A stretch of DNA of 64,000 bases from Anthoceros angustus (lineage: Eukaryota > Streptophyta > Anthocerotopsida > Anthocerotales > Anthocerotaceae). The position numbers and the translations under genes are program-made. The notes beneath the pieces were generated by a model. That model was not told the origin of the DNA. It searched no databases and was given only the letters and a program-made list of their open reading frames with translations. The stretch is from positions 558,001-622,000 of the forward strand of contig MU008163.1 of NCBI GenBank assembly GCA_010909165.1, written 5' to 3'. Below, piece by piece: positions 45,117 to 56,550 of this stretch. Position 1 is the stretch's first letter. Every line of letters begins with the position of its first letter.

Positions 45117-47486
45117 CTAAGAAGCAAACGATTTCACCTGATTGATCTCCCGAGCAATGTCTGCCATTTCTGGTTTATCTTCCATCTTGCGAAGTAGCTC
45201 GTCAATGATGCTGGTGGTTCTTGCGTCTGGAACACAGCCCGCACCTTGCATCTGATGCAAAAGCTGCAGCGAACTAGCACAATCTGCCCCTTCCAAGTAT
45301 CCAACCAGGAGAGAATTGAAAGTGAGCACGTCTGGGTTGCAACCATCAGTTGCCATTGATTCAAATAGCTGAATTGCCTTATCCATGTCTCCACTCCTAA
45401 CTAGCACGTCAATCATTGTGTTGTAGGTGATAACATCTCTCTGGATTTTCCTCCTTCTCATTTCTCCAAAGAGAACACCAGCCTCATGCACACTGCCGAG
45501 TTTGCCCAGAACACCAATAATGATGTTGTAGCTCACTACATTTGGCTCCACCCCTTTTGTTGTTTCCATGATCTCAAACAGACAACAAGCTTTCCCACTC
45601 TCTCCATTCTTGCTCAGACCATCAATCAGAGTGTTAAAGCTGATGACATCGGGGTTACAGCCAGATCTCTTCATTTCCTCCCACAGCTCAAAAGCTCTCT
45701 CAATATCACCCGCTTTGCACACAGCTTTTAAAAGAGAGTTATACACTACAAGATTAACCTCTGCTCGCTGTTCGTCGCCCTTAGGTAACCTCATCTCTTG
45801 GAACAAGCTGTACGCTTCATTGAGACGTCCCTCTTTCCCGAGACAATCTATAAGTGTAGAGTACGTGACAGCAGTCGGCATTGCCTGCTTGAGCTTCATT
45901 TCTTCGAAGAGCTGGAGAGCAAGATCAAACTTTCTTGCTTTTGCAAGGCCGCACGTGAGTGTGTTGTATGCGACTGGGTCAGGATGCCACCCTTTGTTCT
46001 TCAAATCAACAAAAAGGATGAGAGATTCCTGCACCTGCCCCACATCACTGTAAGCCTTCAGGATAATATTGTATGTGATGAAATCAGGAGGCAACCCAAA
46101 TTCCCCCATCTCAGCGAACAGATCCAAAGCATCTTGCAATTGGCCTGCCTTTGCCAGCGCATCAATCAATGTGTTGTATGCACTTGCATTCAGTCTCACT
46201 CCTCTTGCCTTCAGAACTGCAAAAACCTTCAAAGCATCCTTGGTGAAACCTGCTTTGGTGAGTCCAGCAAGGACTATGGTAGAAGTGTACACATCCGGAG
46301 CGCATCCTGTACTAGTCATGTGATTGAAGAGCTCAGATGCCTCGTCTGCCTTCCCTGTTTTACAAAGCCCATCCATCAGAGTATTGTACGTGGTTGCATC
46401 TGGGGATATGTTCATCTCCTTCATCTCTTCCAGCAATGCCAGCGCCTTGTCCATTTCACCGGCTTTCCCAAACCCATCACAGAGGATATTATAGGCCCTT
46501 GTGTTTGGACGCACACCCTCCTTCTTCATAGCCGTGAAAACACGGGATGCCTTGTCCATTCTCCCAACCTTGGCCAGCCCTTGCATTAGCACTGAGGTGG
46601 AGTACACATCCATTGTGTAGCCACACCTCTTAGTCTCCCTCCACAGCTTCAGAGCCTTGTCCAATTCATTCTCTCTAGCAAATCCACAAATTAGAGCACC
46701 ATAAGTCAACTCGTTTGGAACAAGACCCTCTCTTAGCATCTCCCTGAAGGTATCCCAAGCTTCGTCAATTGCCCTGCTCTTCACAAGACTTGATATCACA
46801 CATGTGTAGGTGTACGCATTCCTATCACACCCATCCTGCACCAATTGCCTATACACCTGGTGCACACCTTCATGATCCTCCGCCTTTGCAAACAGATTAA
46901 GCAGACAGTTGTAGATACCCCTGTTCGGTTTCCAGCTGAACTGCTCCAACCAGTTAAAAACAACCTTGCACTCCTCCAACCTGGCGTGACCACACCCAGA
47001 CAAAATCGTCGTCCACGTAGCAGTAGTGATTAGGCACCCCTCCATTTCCATACTTTTCAACACCTTCCAGATCTCGGAGAGAGAACTCACATTAAGCAGC
47101 AGAGCATTGTAGGTGAGTGTACTGTGGCTGAAACCTCTCTCCTTCGCAACCCAGTCGAAAAACCTCCGTGCCTGAACTCCATCCTCAATGTTCCTTAAAA
47201 ACTCGCTCACAATCACAGGCTCGAAGGAGTCATGCTGCAACTCCGCTAAAGCTTTCTGCACTCCTGAATCCCATCTGCCCGTTCTCAAAGCGGCAAGTAC
47301 TTTAGCAGAGGTTAAACCAGAAAATGTGACACTCGCATTCGCCTCCAACCTCCTGCTGCTCAAACTGGGACCCTGTGAGTCCTGTAAGGCGGACCTTGGT
47401 GCACCCAATTTTGCAGCAGAATGCACAGCCCTGGCCGACGACCCCAATATCCGCCCCTGCAAACTACGTCCGGAGACTTTGGCCAT
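45117..47486 (-). CDS. P-class PPR protein, organelle RNA-binding
   Basis: An intronless 789-residue protein. After a basic N-terminus (MAKVSGRSLQGRILGSSARA) and a low-conservation region, canonical 35-residue P motifs run to near the end. Examples are AYTYTCVISSLVKSRAIDEA, TYNTLMDGLCKTGKADEASE, AYNTLIDALAKAGQLQDALD, TYSTLIDCLGKEGRLNEA and TYNTMIDVLVRSGDMDKAIQ, roughly eighteen repeats. No E, DYW or SMR domain is present. Proteins of this class go to mitochondria or plastids, where they stabilise transcript ends or aid splicing and translation. Fifth- and last-position residues (often N, T or S with D) would give a readable RNA target by the PPR code. It is the second PPR gene in the window but of a different class from the one at 30 kb. 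Confidence 0.92.
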   Translation of the reverse strand: MAKVSGRSLQGRILGSSARAVHSAAKLGAPRSALQDSQGPSLSSRRLEANASVTFSGLTSAKVLAALRTGRWDSGVQKALAELQHDSFEPVIVSEFLRNIEDGVQARRFFDWVAKERGFSHSTLTYNALLLNVSSLSEIWKVLKSMEMEGCLITTATWTTILSGCGHARLEECKVVFNWLEQFSWKPNRGIYNCLLNLFAKAEDHEGVHQVYRQLVQDGCDRNAYTYTCVISSLVKSRAIDEAWDTFREMLREGLVPNELTYGALICGFARENELDKALKLWRETKRCGYTMDVYSTSVLMQGLAKVGRMDKASRVFTAMKKEGVRPNTRAYNILCDGFGKAGEMDKALALLEEMKEMNISPDATTYNTLMDGLCKTGKADEASELFNHMTSTGCAPDVYTSTIVLAGLTKAGFTKDALKVFAVLKARGVRLNASAYNTLIDALAKAGQLQDALDLFAEMGEFGLPPDFITYNIILKAYSDVGQVQESLILFVDLKNKGWHPDPVAYNTLTCGLAKARKFDLALQLFEEMKLKQAMPTAVTYSTLIDCLGKEGRLNEAYSLFQEMRLPKGDEQRAEVNLVVYNSLLKAVCKAGDIERAFELWEEMKRSGCNPDVISFNTLIDGLSKNGESGKACCLFEIMETTKGVEPNVVSYNIIIGVLGKLGSVHEAGVLFGEMRRRKIQRDVITYNTMIDVLVRSGDMDKAIQLFESMATDGCNPDVLTFNSLLVGYLEGADCASSLQLLHQMQGAGCVPDARTTSIIDELLRKMEDKPEMADIAREINQVKSFAS

Positions 47487-48007
47487 CGTTAAGGATAAAC
47501 AGTCCGTCAGATGACTCGAGTTGTCTCCATCGGACCTGGTCAGTGATGTCAGCTGTGCAAATACCCATGGCGCTGCAGCTGCACCATCGGCAACAGCCTA
47601 TGATATGATGAAGGTATAGTCCTTTTCCTTCCTACTCTACATTGCTACAAAGCAATACTATTTTGAAGCTATAACTTTTTGTTATGAATATCGTCCAGAG
47701 TTTTCACGCGTTTTTAAATATATTTTCATAAAACTATTTTCATTTCTTACCATCCAGAGTTTTCACGCATTTTTTATTTTCATAAAATTATTTTTAAATA
47801 TTTTCATTTTTATTCATATTTTACAAAATTATAATAGTTCAATCATTTGCTCATTAGCACCCCTCGTAAGGCAAAGTTAAACCCATACAAACTACCATCG
47901 TACTAATGAACCAAATAAAACCATGAATTAAAGACTTAACACTACAATAAAACATAAATTGAAACTATTAAAATTTATTCTTGTTAGTGAAGAGTCAAAA
48001 CACCTAC
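47487..48007. other. AT-rich spacer before the satellite array
   Basis: Upstream region of the PPR gene, then AT-rich sequence with a short direct repeat (CCAGAGTTTTCACGC near 47695 and 47754, each followed by TTTTCATAAAA). Confidence 0.5.
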
Positions 48008-48341
48008 GTAAGTAAGCTAAAGAGGCTAAGTATGATGTCATACTTTAGCATGATATGATCCAAATGCATTCCATTGGTATTTTGTCATCATAAACCAAAG
48101 TCAAAACCTGAAGTGGCTAGGTATGATGTCATACTTTGAGAACGGGATATGATCATGCTGATCAATAATCCGAATGGATCCTTTGGGCACTTTGTGATCG
48201 TAAACCAAAGTCAAAACTTGAAAAGTAATTCTCGTTGTCGGAATCGAATCCGGGTCGTAGTTGAACCCCGTATCGTGGTGGTCCAACCTCCGTATTTAAA
48301 CCACTATACTACAAACCAAAGTCAAAACTTGAAAAGTAATT

Positions 48342-48430
48342 CTCGTTGCCGGGATTCGAACCCGGGTTGTAGTTGAACCCCGTGTCGTGGTGGTCCAAGC
48401 TCCGTACTTAAACCACTATACTACAACGAG
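48342..48430 (-). other. tRNA-Asp-like module, well preserved copy
   Basis: 89 nt on the minus strand. The acceptor stem CTCGTTG/CAACGAG is perfect. The A-box region TAGTATAGTGG and the T arm CCGGG-TTCGAAT-CCCGG match plant tRNA-Asp(GTC) at both ends. The anticodon arm is replaced by a segment of about 36 nt. T runs follow within 20 nt. Confidence 0.75.
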
Positions 48431-49078
48431 TTTGGTGTTCACAGTGTATGTTTACTAAGTATCTACTTATGTAGTATCGACAGTAAAGCAAATGAAACAT
48501 ATTTTGTTAGGTATGATGTCATACTTTGAGAATGATATGATCATGCTATGAATAATCCGAATGGATCCTTTGGGCACTTTATCATCGTTAACCAAAGTCA
48601 AAACTTGAAAAATAATTCTCGTTGCCAGGAATCGAACCCGGGTCGTAGTTGAACCCCGCGTCATGGTGGTCTAAGCTTCGTACTTAAACCACTATACTAC
48701 AAACCAAAGTCAAAACTTGAAAAATAATTCTCGTTGCTGGGAATCGAACCCGGGTCGTAGTTGAATGTCGTGGCGGCCCAAGCTCCGTACTTAAACCAAT
48801 ATACTACAGCGAGTTTGGTGTTCACAGTGTATGTTTACTAAGTATCTACTTATGTAGTATCGACAGTAAAGCAAATGAAACATATTTTGTTAGGTATGAT
48901 GTCATACTTTGAGAATGATATGATCATGCTATGAATAATCCGGATGGATCCTTTGGGCACTTTGTCATCGTTAACCAAAGTCAAAACTTGAAAAATAATT
49001 CTCGTTGCCAGGAATCGAACCCGGGTCGTAGTTGAAACCACTATACTACAAACCAAAGTCAAAACTTGAAAAATAATT

Positions 49079-49167
49079 CTCGTTGCCGGGAATCGAACCC
49101 GGGTCGTAGTTGAACCCCGTGTCGTGGCGGCCCAAGCTCCGTACTTAAACCACTATACTACAACGAG
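49079..49167 (-). other. tRNA-Asp-like module, well preserved copy
   Basis: 89 nt with perfect acceptor stem, A box and B box (GGTTCGATTCC). Downstream on the minus strand comes ATTATTTTTC, a good Pol III terminator. The neighbouring module at 49.0 kb is a shortened form lacking the whole anticodon-like arm. Confidence 0.75.
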
Positions 49168-52100
49168 TTTGGTGTTCACAGTGTATGTTTACTAAGTATC
49201 TACTTATGTAGTATCGACAGTAAAGCAAATGAAACATATTTTGTTAGGTATGATGTCATACTTTGCAAACGGTATGATCATGCTGATCAATAATTCGAAT
49301 GGATCCTTTGGGCACTTTGTCATTGTTAACCAAAGTAAAAACTTGAAAAGTAATTCGTTGCGAATCGAACGGTCGTAGTTGAACCCGTGTCGTGGTGGTC
49401 CAAGCTGCATTTAAACCACTATACTACAACGAGTTTGGTGTTCACGGTGTATGTTTACTAAGTATCTACTTATGTAGTATCGATAAAACAAATGAAACAT
49501 ATTTTGTTAGGTATGATGTCATACTTTGCAAGCGGTATGATCATCGATCAATAATTCGAATGGATCCTTTGGGCACTTTGTCATTGTTAACCAAAGTCAA
49601 AACTTGAAAAGTAATTCGTTGCGGAATCGAACCGGGTCGAGTTGAAACCACTATACTACAAACCAAAGTCAAAACTTGAAAAATAATTCTCGTTCGGAAT
49701 CGAACCCGGTCGAGTTGAACCCGTGTCGTGGCGGCCCAAGCTCACTTAAACCACTATACTACAACGAGTTTGGTGTTCACGGTGTATGTTTACTAAGTAT
49801 CTACTTATGTAGTATCGACGAAAGCAAATGAAACATATTTTGTTAGGTATGATGTCATACTTTGTAAAGCGGTATGATCATGCCGATCAATAATTCGAAT
49901 GGATCCTTTGGGCACTTTGTCATTGTTAACCAAAGTAAAACTTGAAAAGTAATTCGTTGCCGAATCCGGGTCGTGGTTGAACCCGTGTCGTGGTGGTCCA
50001 AGCTCCGTGAAACCACTATACTACAACGAGTTTGGTGTTCACGTGTATGTTTACTAAGTATCTACTTATGTAGTATCGACGAAAGCAAATGAAACATATT
50101 TTGTTAGGTATGATGTCATACTTTGTAAAGCGGTATGATCATCGATCAATAATTCGAATGGATCCTTTGGGCACTTTGTCATTGTTAACCAAAGTCAAAA
50201 CTTGAAAAGTAATTCTATTGAATGGATCCTTTGGGCACTTTGTCATTGTTAACCAAAGTCAAAACTTGAAAAGTAATTCTGTCGGAATCGAACCGGTCGA
50301 GTTGAACCCGTGTCGTGGTGGTCCAAGCTCCGTACTTAAACCACTATACTACAACGAGTTCGTGTTCATAATGTATGTTTACTAAGTATCCACTTATGTA
50401 GTTTCTGATGAAAGCAAATGAAACATATTTTCATTATCATACAACATGATGATTTTTCACAAAACAAAATAATTCTCATTGTCGGAATTGAACCTTGTTG
50501 ATAGTTGAACCCGTGTCGTGGCCCAAGCTCACTTAAACCACTATATGTACTACAATGAACCAGTCGAGTTGAACCCGTGTAGTGGCGGTCGAGCTCGTGC
50601 TTAAACCACCATACTACAATGAGCCGGGTCGTAGAAGAAGAAGAAGAATTTTATTTAAGTCCACTAAGGACGGATTTATATGGGACGGATAAACAAAGAG
50701 ACTATAATGAAATTTAAGCGCTATTCGAGTGCGTGAGAATAGTGTGAGGCATAATCAAATATCCGCAAGTTGAGAAGTTCAAGTTGGTTGGTCCTCATTT
50801 CCACATTTGTTTCAAGCAAACTCCTACAATAATAGGGTCGAAAATTGAAAAATCACAGTGAAGATCGAGCTCGTAAATAGATTGATAAATGTATGTATGA
50901 TATCTTCATATATGGGACACGGAAAACAAAGTGTTCCTCGGTCCTAGTTGAACCCGTGTCGTGGCGGTCCGAGCTACATGCTTAACCCACTATACTACAA
51001 CGAGTTTGGTGCGTGTTACTAGGTATCTGCGTATCTAGTACCAACAAGAAACCAAATGAAACCTATGTAACCTAATTTGCCATCACACAATAGGATCATG
51101 CTTCAAAAATAAAGTGAAAGTGTTATGAGTAAATCTAGTTGCCGGAATTGAAGCGGGTCGTAGTTGACCCCATGTCGTGGCGATGCAGGCTGCAGACTTA
51201 AACCATTATACTACTACAACAACAACAACAATGACACACCACACATACACACACACACATATATGATCTTTTGTCCACTTAGAGTGGAAGGACCACCATG
51301 GGATAGAAAAGGTATAGGCGAAAGGTGAAAAAAGACCTACATCGTGCGTCGAACTAGAGAGACAAGCAACATGCATATCTATGAACCAGAGAGACAGGCG
51401 ATGCAAGCAAGAAGGCAATCGAGACGATCAATCAACAGTGTCATAAAAAGGTCGAGGACAAAATAACCAAATGATCACCACGAAAAAAGGGTACCTAACC
51501 CAAGGCATGAGCAGTCTTAAAAGCAGACAATTTCTCCTTCTTATTTTGCCACTGCAAAGGGATAAGGCCCTCGTTCAATATGCAAGATTGTTTGTTGTTT
51601 CTCATGAAGAAGTCCTATGTCATTGATATATATTCAGTATATGTATTGTGAACATGAAACTACAATGAGTTTGATGTTCACGTGTATGTTTACTAAGTAT
51701 CTACTTATGTAGTATCGACGAAAGCAAATGAAACATATTTTGTTAGGTATGATGTCATACTTTGAGAATGATATGATCATGCTATGAATAATCCGAATGG
51801 ATCCTTTGGGCACTTTATCATCGTTAACCAAAGTCAAAACTTGAAAAATAATTCTCGTTGCGGGAATCGAACCGGTCGTAGTTGAACCCAGCGTCATGGT
51901 GGTCTAAGCTTATTTAAACCACTATACTACAAACCAAAGTCAAAACTTGAAAAATAATTCGTTCTTTGGGAATCGAACCCGGTCGTAGTTGAATGTCGTG
52001 GCCCAAGCTCACTTAAACCAATATACTACAACGAGTTTGGTGTTCACGGTGTATGTTTACTAAGTATCTACTTATGTAGTATCGACAGTAAAGCAAATGA

Positions 52101-52894
52101 AACATATTTTGTTAGGTATGATGTCATACTTTGAGAATGATATGATCATGCTATGAATAATCCGGATGGATCCTTTGGGCACTTTGTCATCGTTAACCAA
52201 AGTCAAAACTTGAAAAATAATTCTCGTTGCCAGGAATCGAACCCGGGTCGTAGTTGAAACCACTATACTACAAACCAAAGTCAAAACTTGAAAAATAATT
52301 CTCGTTCGGAATCGAACCGGTCGTAGTTGAACCCGTGTCGTGGCCCAAGCTCCGTGCCAAACCACTATACTACAACGAGTTTGGTGTTCACGTGTATGTT
52401 TACTAAGTATCTACTTATGTAGTATCGATAAACAAATGAAACATATTTTGTTAGGTATGATGTCATACTTTGCAAGCGGTATGATCATCGATCAATAATT
52501 CGAATGGATCCTTTGGGCACTTTGTCATTGTTAACCAAAGTAAAACTTGAAAAGTAATTCGTTGCGAATCGAACCGGTCGTAGTTGAACCCGTGTCGTGG
52601 TGGTCCAAGCTCCGTGCCAAACCACTATACTACAACGAGTTTGGTGTTCACGGTGTATGTTTACTAAGTATCTACTTATGTAGTATCGACAAAGCAAATG
52701 AAACATATTTTGTTAGGTATGATGTCATACTTTGCAAACGGTATGATCATGCTGATCAATAATTCGAATGGATCCTTTGGGCACTTTGTCATTGTTAACC
52801 AAAGTCAAAACTTGAAAAGTAATTCTCGTTGCCGGGAATGGATCCTTTGGGCACTTTGTCATTGTTAACCAAAGTCAAAACTTGAAAAGTAATT

Positions 52895-52983
52895 CTCGTT
52901 GCCGGGAATCGAACCCGGGTCGTAGTTGAACCCCGTGTCGTGGTGGTCCAAGCTCCGTACTTAAACCACTATACTACAACGAG
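52895..52983 (-). other. tRNA-Asp-like module, well preserved copy
   Basis: 89 nt. The replaced middle can be folded by hand as TTGGACC paired with GGTTCAA (7 bp), then a bulged A and CC/GG closing a 7-nt loop ACGACAC. The standard anticodon arm of tRNA-Asp is absent, so it is not expected to decode aspartate. Confidence 0.75.
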
Positions 52984-54589
52984 TTCGGTGTTCATAATGT
53001 ATGTTTACTAAGTATCCACTTATGTAGTTTCTACAGTAAAGCAAATGAAACATATTTCATTATCATACAACATGATGATTTTTCACAAAACAAAATAATT
53101 CTCATTGTCGGGAATTGAACCTTGTTGATAGTTGAACCCCGTGTCGTGGCTGTTCGAGCTCTGAACTTAAACCACTATATGTACTACAATGAACCAGGTC
53201 GTAGTTGAACCCCGTGTAGTGGCGGTCTGAGCTCCGTGCTTAAACCACCATACTACAATGAGCCGGGTCGTAGAAGAAGAAGAAGAATTTTATTTAAGTC
53301 CACTAAGGACGGATTTCCGTCATGGGACTGATCCGACGGATAAACAAAGAGACTATAATGAAATTTAACTGCTATTCTGAGTCTGGCGTAGAGAATAGTG
53401 CTGTGAGGCATAATCAAATATCCGGCAAGTTGAGAAGTTCAAGTTGGTTGGTCCTCATTTCCCACATTTGTTTCAAGCAAACTCCTACAATAATAGGGTC
53501 AGGAAAATTGAAAAAATCCCTGAGTGAAGATCGAGCTACTGTAAATAGATTGATAAATGTATGTATGATATCTTCATATATGGGACACAGGAAAACAAAG
53601 TGTTCCTCAGTCCTAGTTGAACCCCGTGTCGTGGCGGTCCGAGCTCTGTACTTAACCCACTATACTACAACGAGTTTGGTGCGTATTTACTAGGTATCTG
53701 CGTATCTAGTACCAACAGTAAACCAAATGAAACCTATGTAACCTAATTTGCCATCACACAATAGGATCATGCTTCAAAAAATAAAGTGAAAGTGTTATGA
53801 GTAAATCTAGTTGCCGGGAATTGAAGCCGGGTCGTAGTTGACCCCATGTCGTGGCGGTACGAGCTCTGTACTTAAACCATTATACTACTACAACAACAAC
53901 AACAATGACACACCCACACATACACACACACACACACATATATGATCTTTTGTCCACTTAGAGTGGAAGGACCACCATGGGATAGAAAAGGTATAGCTGA
54001 AAGGTGAAAAAAAAGACCTACATACGTACGTCTGAACTAGAGAGACAGCAACATGCATATCTATGAACCAGAGAGACAGGCGATGCAAGCAAGAAGGCAA
54101 TCGAGACGATCAATCAACAGTGTCATAAAAAGGTCGAGGACAAAATAACCAAATGATCACCACGAAAAAAGGGTACCTAACCCAAGGCATGAGCAGTCTT
54201 AAAAGCAGACAATTTCTCCTTCTTATTTTGCCACTGCAAAGGGATAAGGCCCTCGTTCAATATGCAAGATTGTTTGTTGTTTCTCATGAAGAAGTCCTAT
54301 GTCATTGATATATATTCAGTATATGTATTGTGAACATGAAACTACAATGAGTTTGATGTTCACAGTACATGTACTTATTGAATACCAAGAGTAAAGCAAA
54401 TTGAAACTCATTTGGTCATTGCACACAAAATGATATACTTCACAAAACAAACTGGTCTTAACTGAACCTTGCATCGTCACTCTTGCATTTTGGGATATTA
54501 TTTGAGCAAAAGTTTATGGAAATTAATTTTGACTTTGTGAGACTCAAATTTAATGATTCTAAATTTTGAAAAAAAAAGAGATCCATGTT

Positions 54590-55240
54590 CTCAAAATTGG
54601 GACCACGGACCACGAACAAGACATCATCGAATAGCCCTGCTCACGCTCTGTGCCTAACACGATGACCACGGGGAACGATTGAAAACAACGTCCAAAACAG
54701 GCGATCTGAACGCCAAAATCCTCCACATGCCCGCACTTTGCATACATATCAATCAGAGTGCTGGCGATGTAGATGTTTGACTCAAAACCGCCCTGGGTGA
54801 TAGTGCATGAAGAAGCTTGGCCTGCCTTAAGGATGCTAGCAAGAGTCATCTTGTCAGGCCGCACGCCCTCCACTTGCATTAGCCGGAAAAGGTGGAATGC
54901 CTCCAGGCCAAATCCGTGCTGGACATAGCAGGCCTGCGATCATGGCTGCATTCCATGTCACTGCATCTCTTGTAGGCAGTCTTTCAAATATGATGCGCGC
55001 ATCCTGCAGCCTCCCACACATATGCCATACATGTCAATCAGTGTGTTGCCAACGTTACGAGAGCATGTGATATATTCACACCCATGTTCTCTTCTCGATT
55101 GTGGGCATGAACTAGTCTGCCAAATGCCAAGGCTAGCTTGTGAGCCTGTGGCATCAGCACCTGCTTTGAGCTGTGCAGCCACAAACACAAAATGTAGGCA
55201 TCAGGCTATGCATTGGATGGTATGTAGAACTGAATAGCCA
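54590..55240 (-). pseudogene. broken PLS-class PPR gene
   Basis: Minus-strand pieces in different frames spell PPR motifs. One has FVAAQLKAGADATGSQA and NTLIDMYGICVGGC (55.19-54.96 kb). The next has VRPDKMTLASILKAGQA and YIASTLIDMYAKCGHVED (54.88-54.7 kb). Frameshifts and stops separate them, and no E or DYW domain follows. It is a decayed fragment of a PLS PPR gene of the same class as that at 30 kb. Confidence 0.75.
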
Positions 55241-56395
55241 GCTGATCATGAGGCCAGCCGTGGTTGTCAGGTGCGGAGAGGTGTCATCTCATGCTGGATC
55301 ATGGCGGTTCCAGGAGCATGGGGAACTGGAAGGTGTTTAGCTTTTCTTTTTTACAGACCAGACCTGTGTAAAGTGTATGGACAAATGGAGCAGGCTAGGA
55401 GGGCGTGAGTGGGCGGATCATGTTCCTTTTGCATACAGGTCTGACGACATGTGCAAGCTTAGCGCTGGCCTTGGTGCATTTAAGTCACAAATAGGCAGGC
55501 AGGCCTAGGTACGCACTCTCATATTGTGAAAAAGGGGACAGCTAGCTGGCTAGCACCATGGCCAGGACAGTGAGGTACCATATGCATCCTGGAGAGCCAT
55601 GTTTCACAGCCCAGCCCGCTGCTCTTCAGGAGCTCAGAAAACATGGAGGCCAAAGTCATTATATATTCCATCTGTTTTTGAGACTTACTCCCATACCCCC
55701 GGGCCCCTAGTAGACAAAACCCTACACCTGGTGGCTGGAGTAACGCAGCCAAAAAAGCAGGGAGATGCGACGTCGACGCACCAGCTAAGTCCGAGCTTGC
55801 GTACAGACCCTGTAGACTATCCATCTCTGGCCTGCAGCCTGCTCAAGTGTTGAAGGGGATGAGAGCCAACCCGGCGGGCGCTCTGAGAACCTTCTCGAAA
55901 CACATCCCAAGCTCACAGTCCAAGAGCATGAGATGAGCAGGCAGCACAGTGATTGACGACTACGGGTGTCCACTGTCCAGCTCTAAGTGAGCGAGCCTGA
56001 AAAAAGAGCTTTTCTGCTGGCAGACTGGCCACTGATTTGTTGTCTCTCCAATTGCGCACGGAGACGTTTGAGCGATTTGTGCCCTAGGTCAAGCTGCACA
56101 TTGTAAGATTCTCACCGCAAGAAACAGACTCGAGGAAGACCCTCAATTCCCTCCTCGAGTGCTCGCAAGATTCCTTTCGATACCCTCCGACCCGAGCCAT
56201 GATGCCTGGTCCGACCTAGGCAGCCGTAGGTGCCGGCCCGAGTGGCTGGCTGTGGGCGGTCACGCGAAGGGCGGTAGTACATGGCCTTGCGTCGGCACCT
56301 TCGCATAAATTCATAGGGTAGGTATACCTAGTTGTTGTATGTTGGGGCCCATTTTCTGCAAGGAACAAAATGGTTGTGTTCTCGGTATAAAATGA
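55241..56395. other. no gene recognised
   Basis: Anonymous sequence with short frames only. Confidence 0.3.
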
Positions 56396-56422
56396 TTTCA
56401 TGACGGAAATCCATGACGGAAT

Positions 56423-56464
56423 CCCATGACGGAAATCATGATGTCCCATGATTTCCGTCATGGG
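56423..56464. repeat. perfect 18-bp inverted repeat with 6-nt loop
   Basis: CCCATGACGGAAATCATG (56423-56440) and its exact reverse complement (56447-56464) are separated by ATGTCC. Two partial copies of CATGACGGAA precede it. The right arm and flank (TTCCGTCATGGGACTGA) also occur at about 53321 in the satellite. Confidence 0.9.
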
Positions 56465-56550
56465 ACTGAAATATGATAACTACATAGATTGCGGTAAAAT
56501 GATCTGGAAGAATGTAAAGATAAAATTCAAACAAGAGAAATAATCTTCAA

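Larger units (their letters stand above)
48008..54370. repeat. satellite-like array with tRNA-Asp-derived modules
   Basis: Units of about 260 to 385 bp recur through the region. Each contains a spacer (GTATGATGTCATACTTT, then GGATCCTTTGGGCACTTTGT, then ACCAAAGTCAAAACTTGAAA) and one or two minus-strand tRNA-like modules, followed by GAGTTTGGTGTTCAC and CTAAGTATCTACTTATGTAG. About 25 module copies can be counted. A larger segment of about 2.6-2.7 kb is itself duplicated: 50.36-51.67 kb corresponds to 52.98-54.35 kb, including (ACA)n and (AC)n tracts. Copies between about 49.3 and 52.7 kb carry many small losses at CAG, CTG and CCGG. No protein gene is recognised. Frames of 60-100 codons in the array are repeats of the unit. 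Confidence 0.92.

Noticed and set aside
45798-46589. 263-codon plus-strand frame opposite the P-class PPR
   Set aside because: It is the antisense shadow of the PPR repeats and shows a matching periodicity.
48342-48430. A functional tRNA-Asp gene
   Set aside because: The ends match tRNA-Asp but the anticodon arm with GTC is absent, so it cannot be called a decoding tRNA.
48149-53693. Frames of 60-123 codons in the satellite
   Set aside because: They are the same repeat unit read in several copies (for example LTLVNDDKVPKGSIRI) and include the tRNA-like modules and spacer; not proteins.
48008-54370. A CRISPR-like array
   Set aside because: Repeats are long, contain tRNA-like modules, and the spacers are themselves repeated; this is a eukaryotic sequence.
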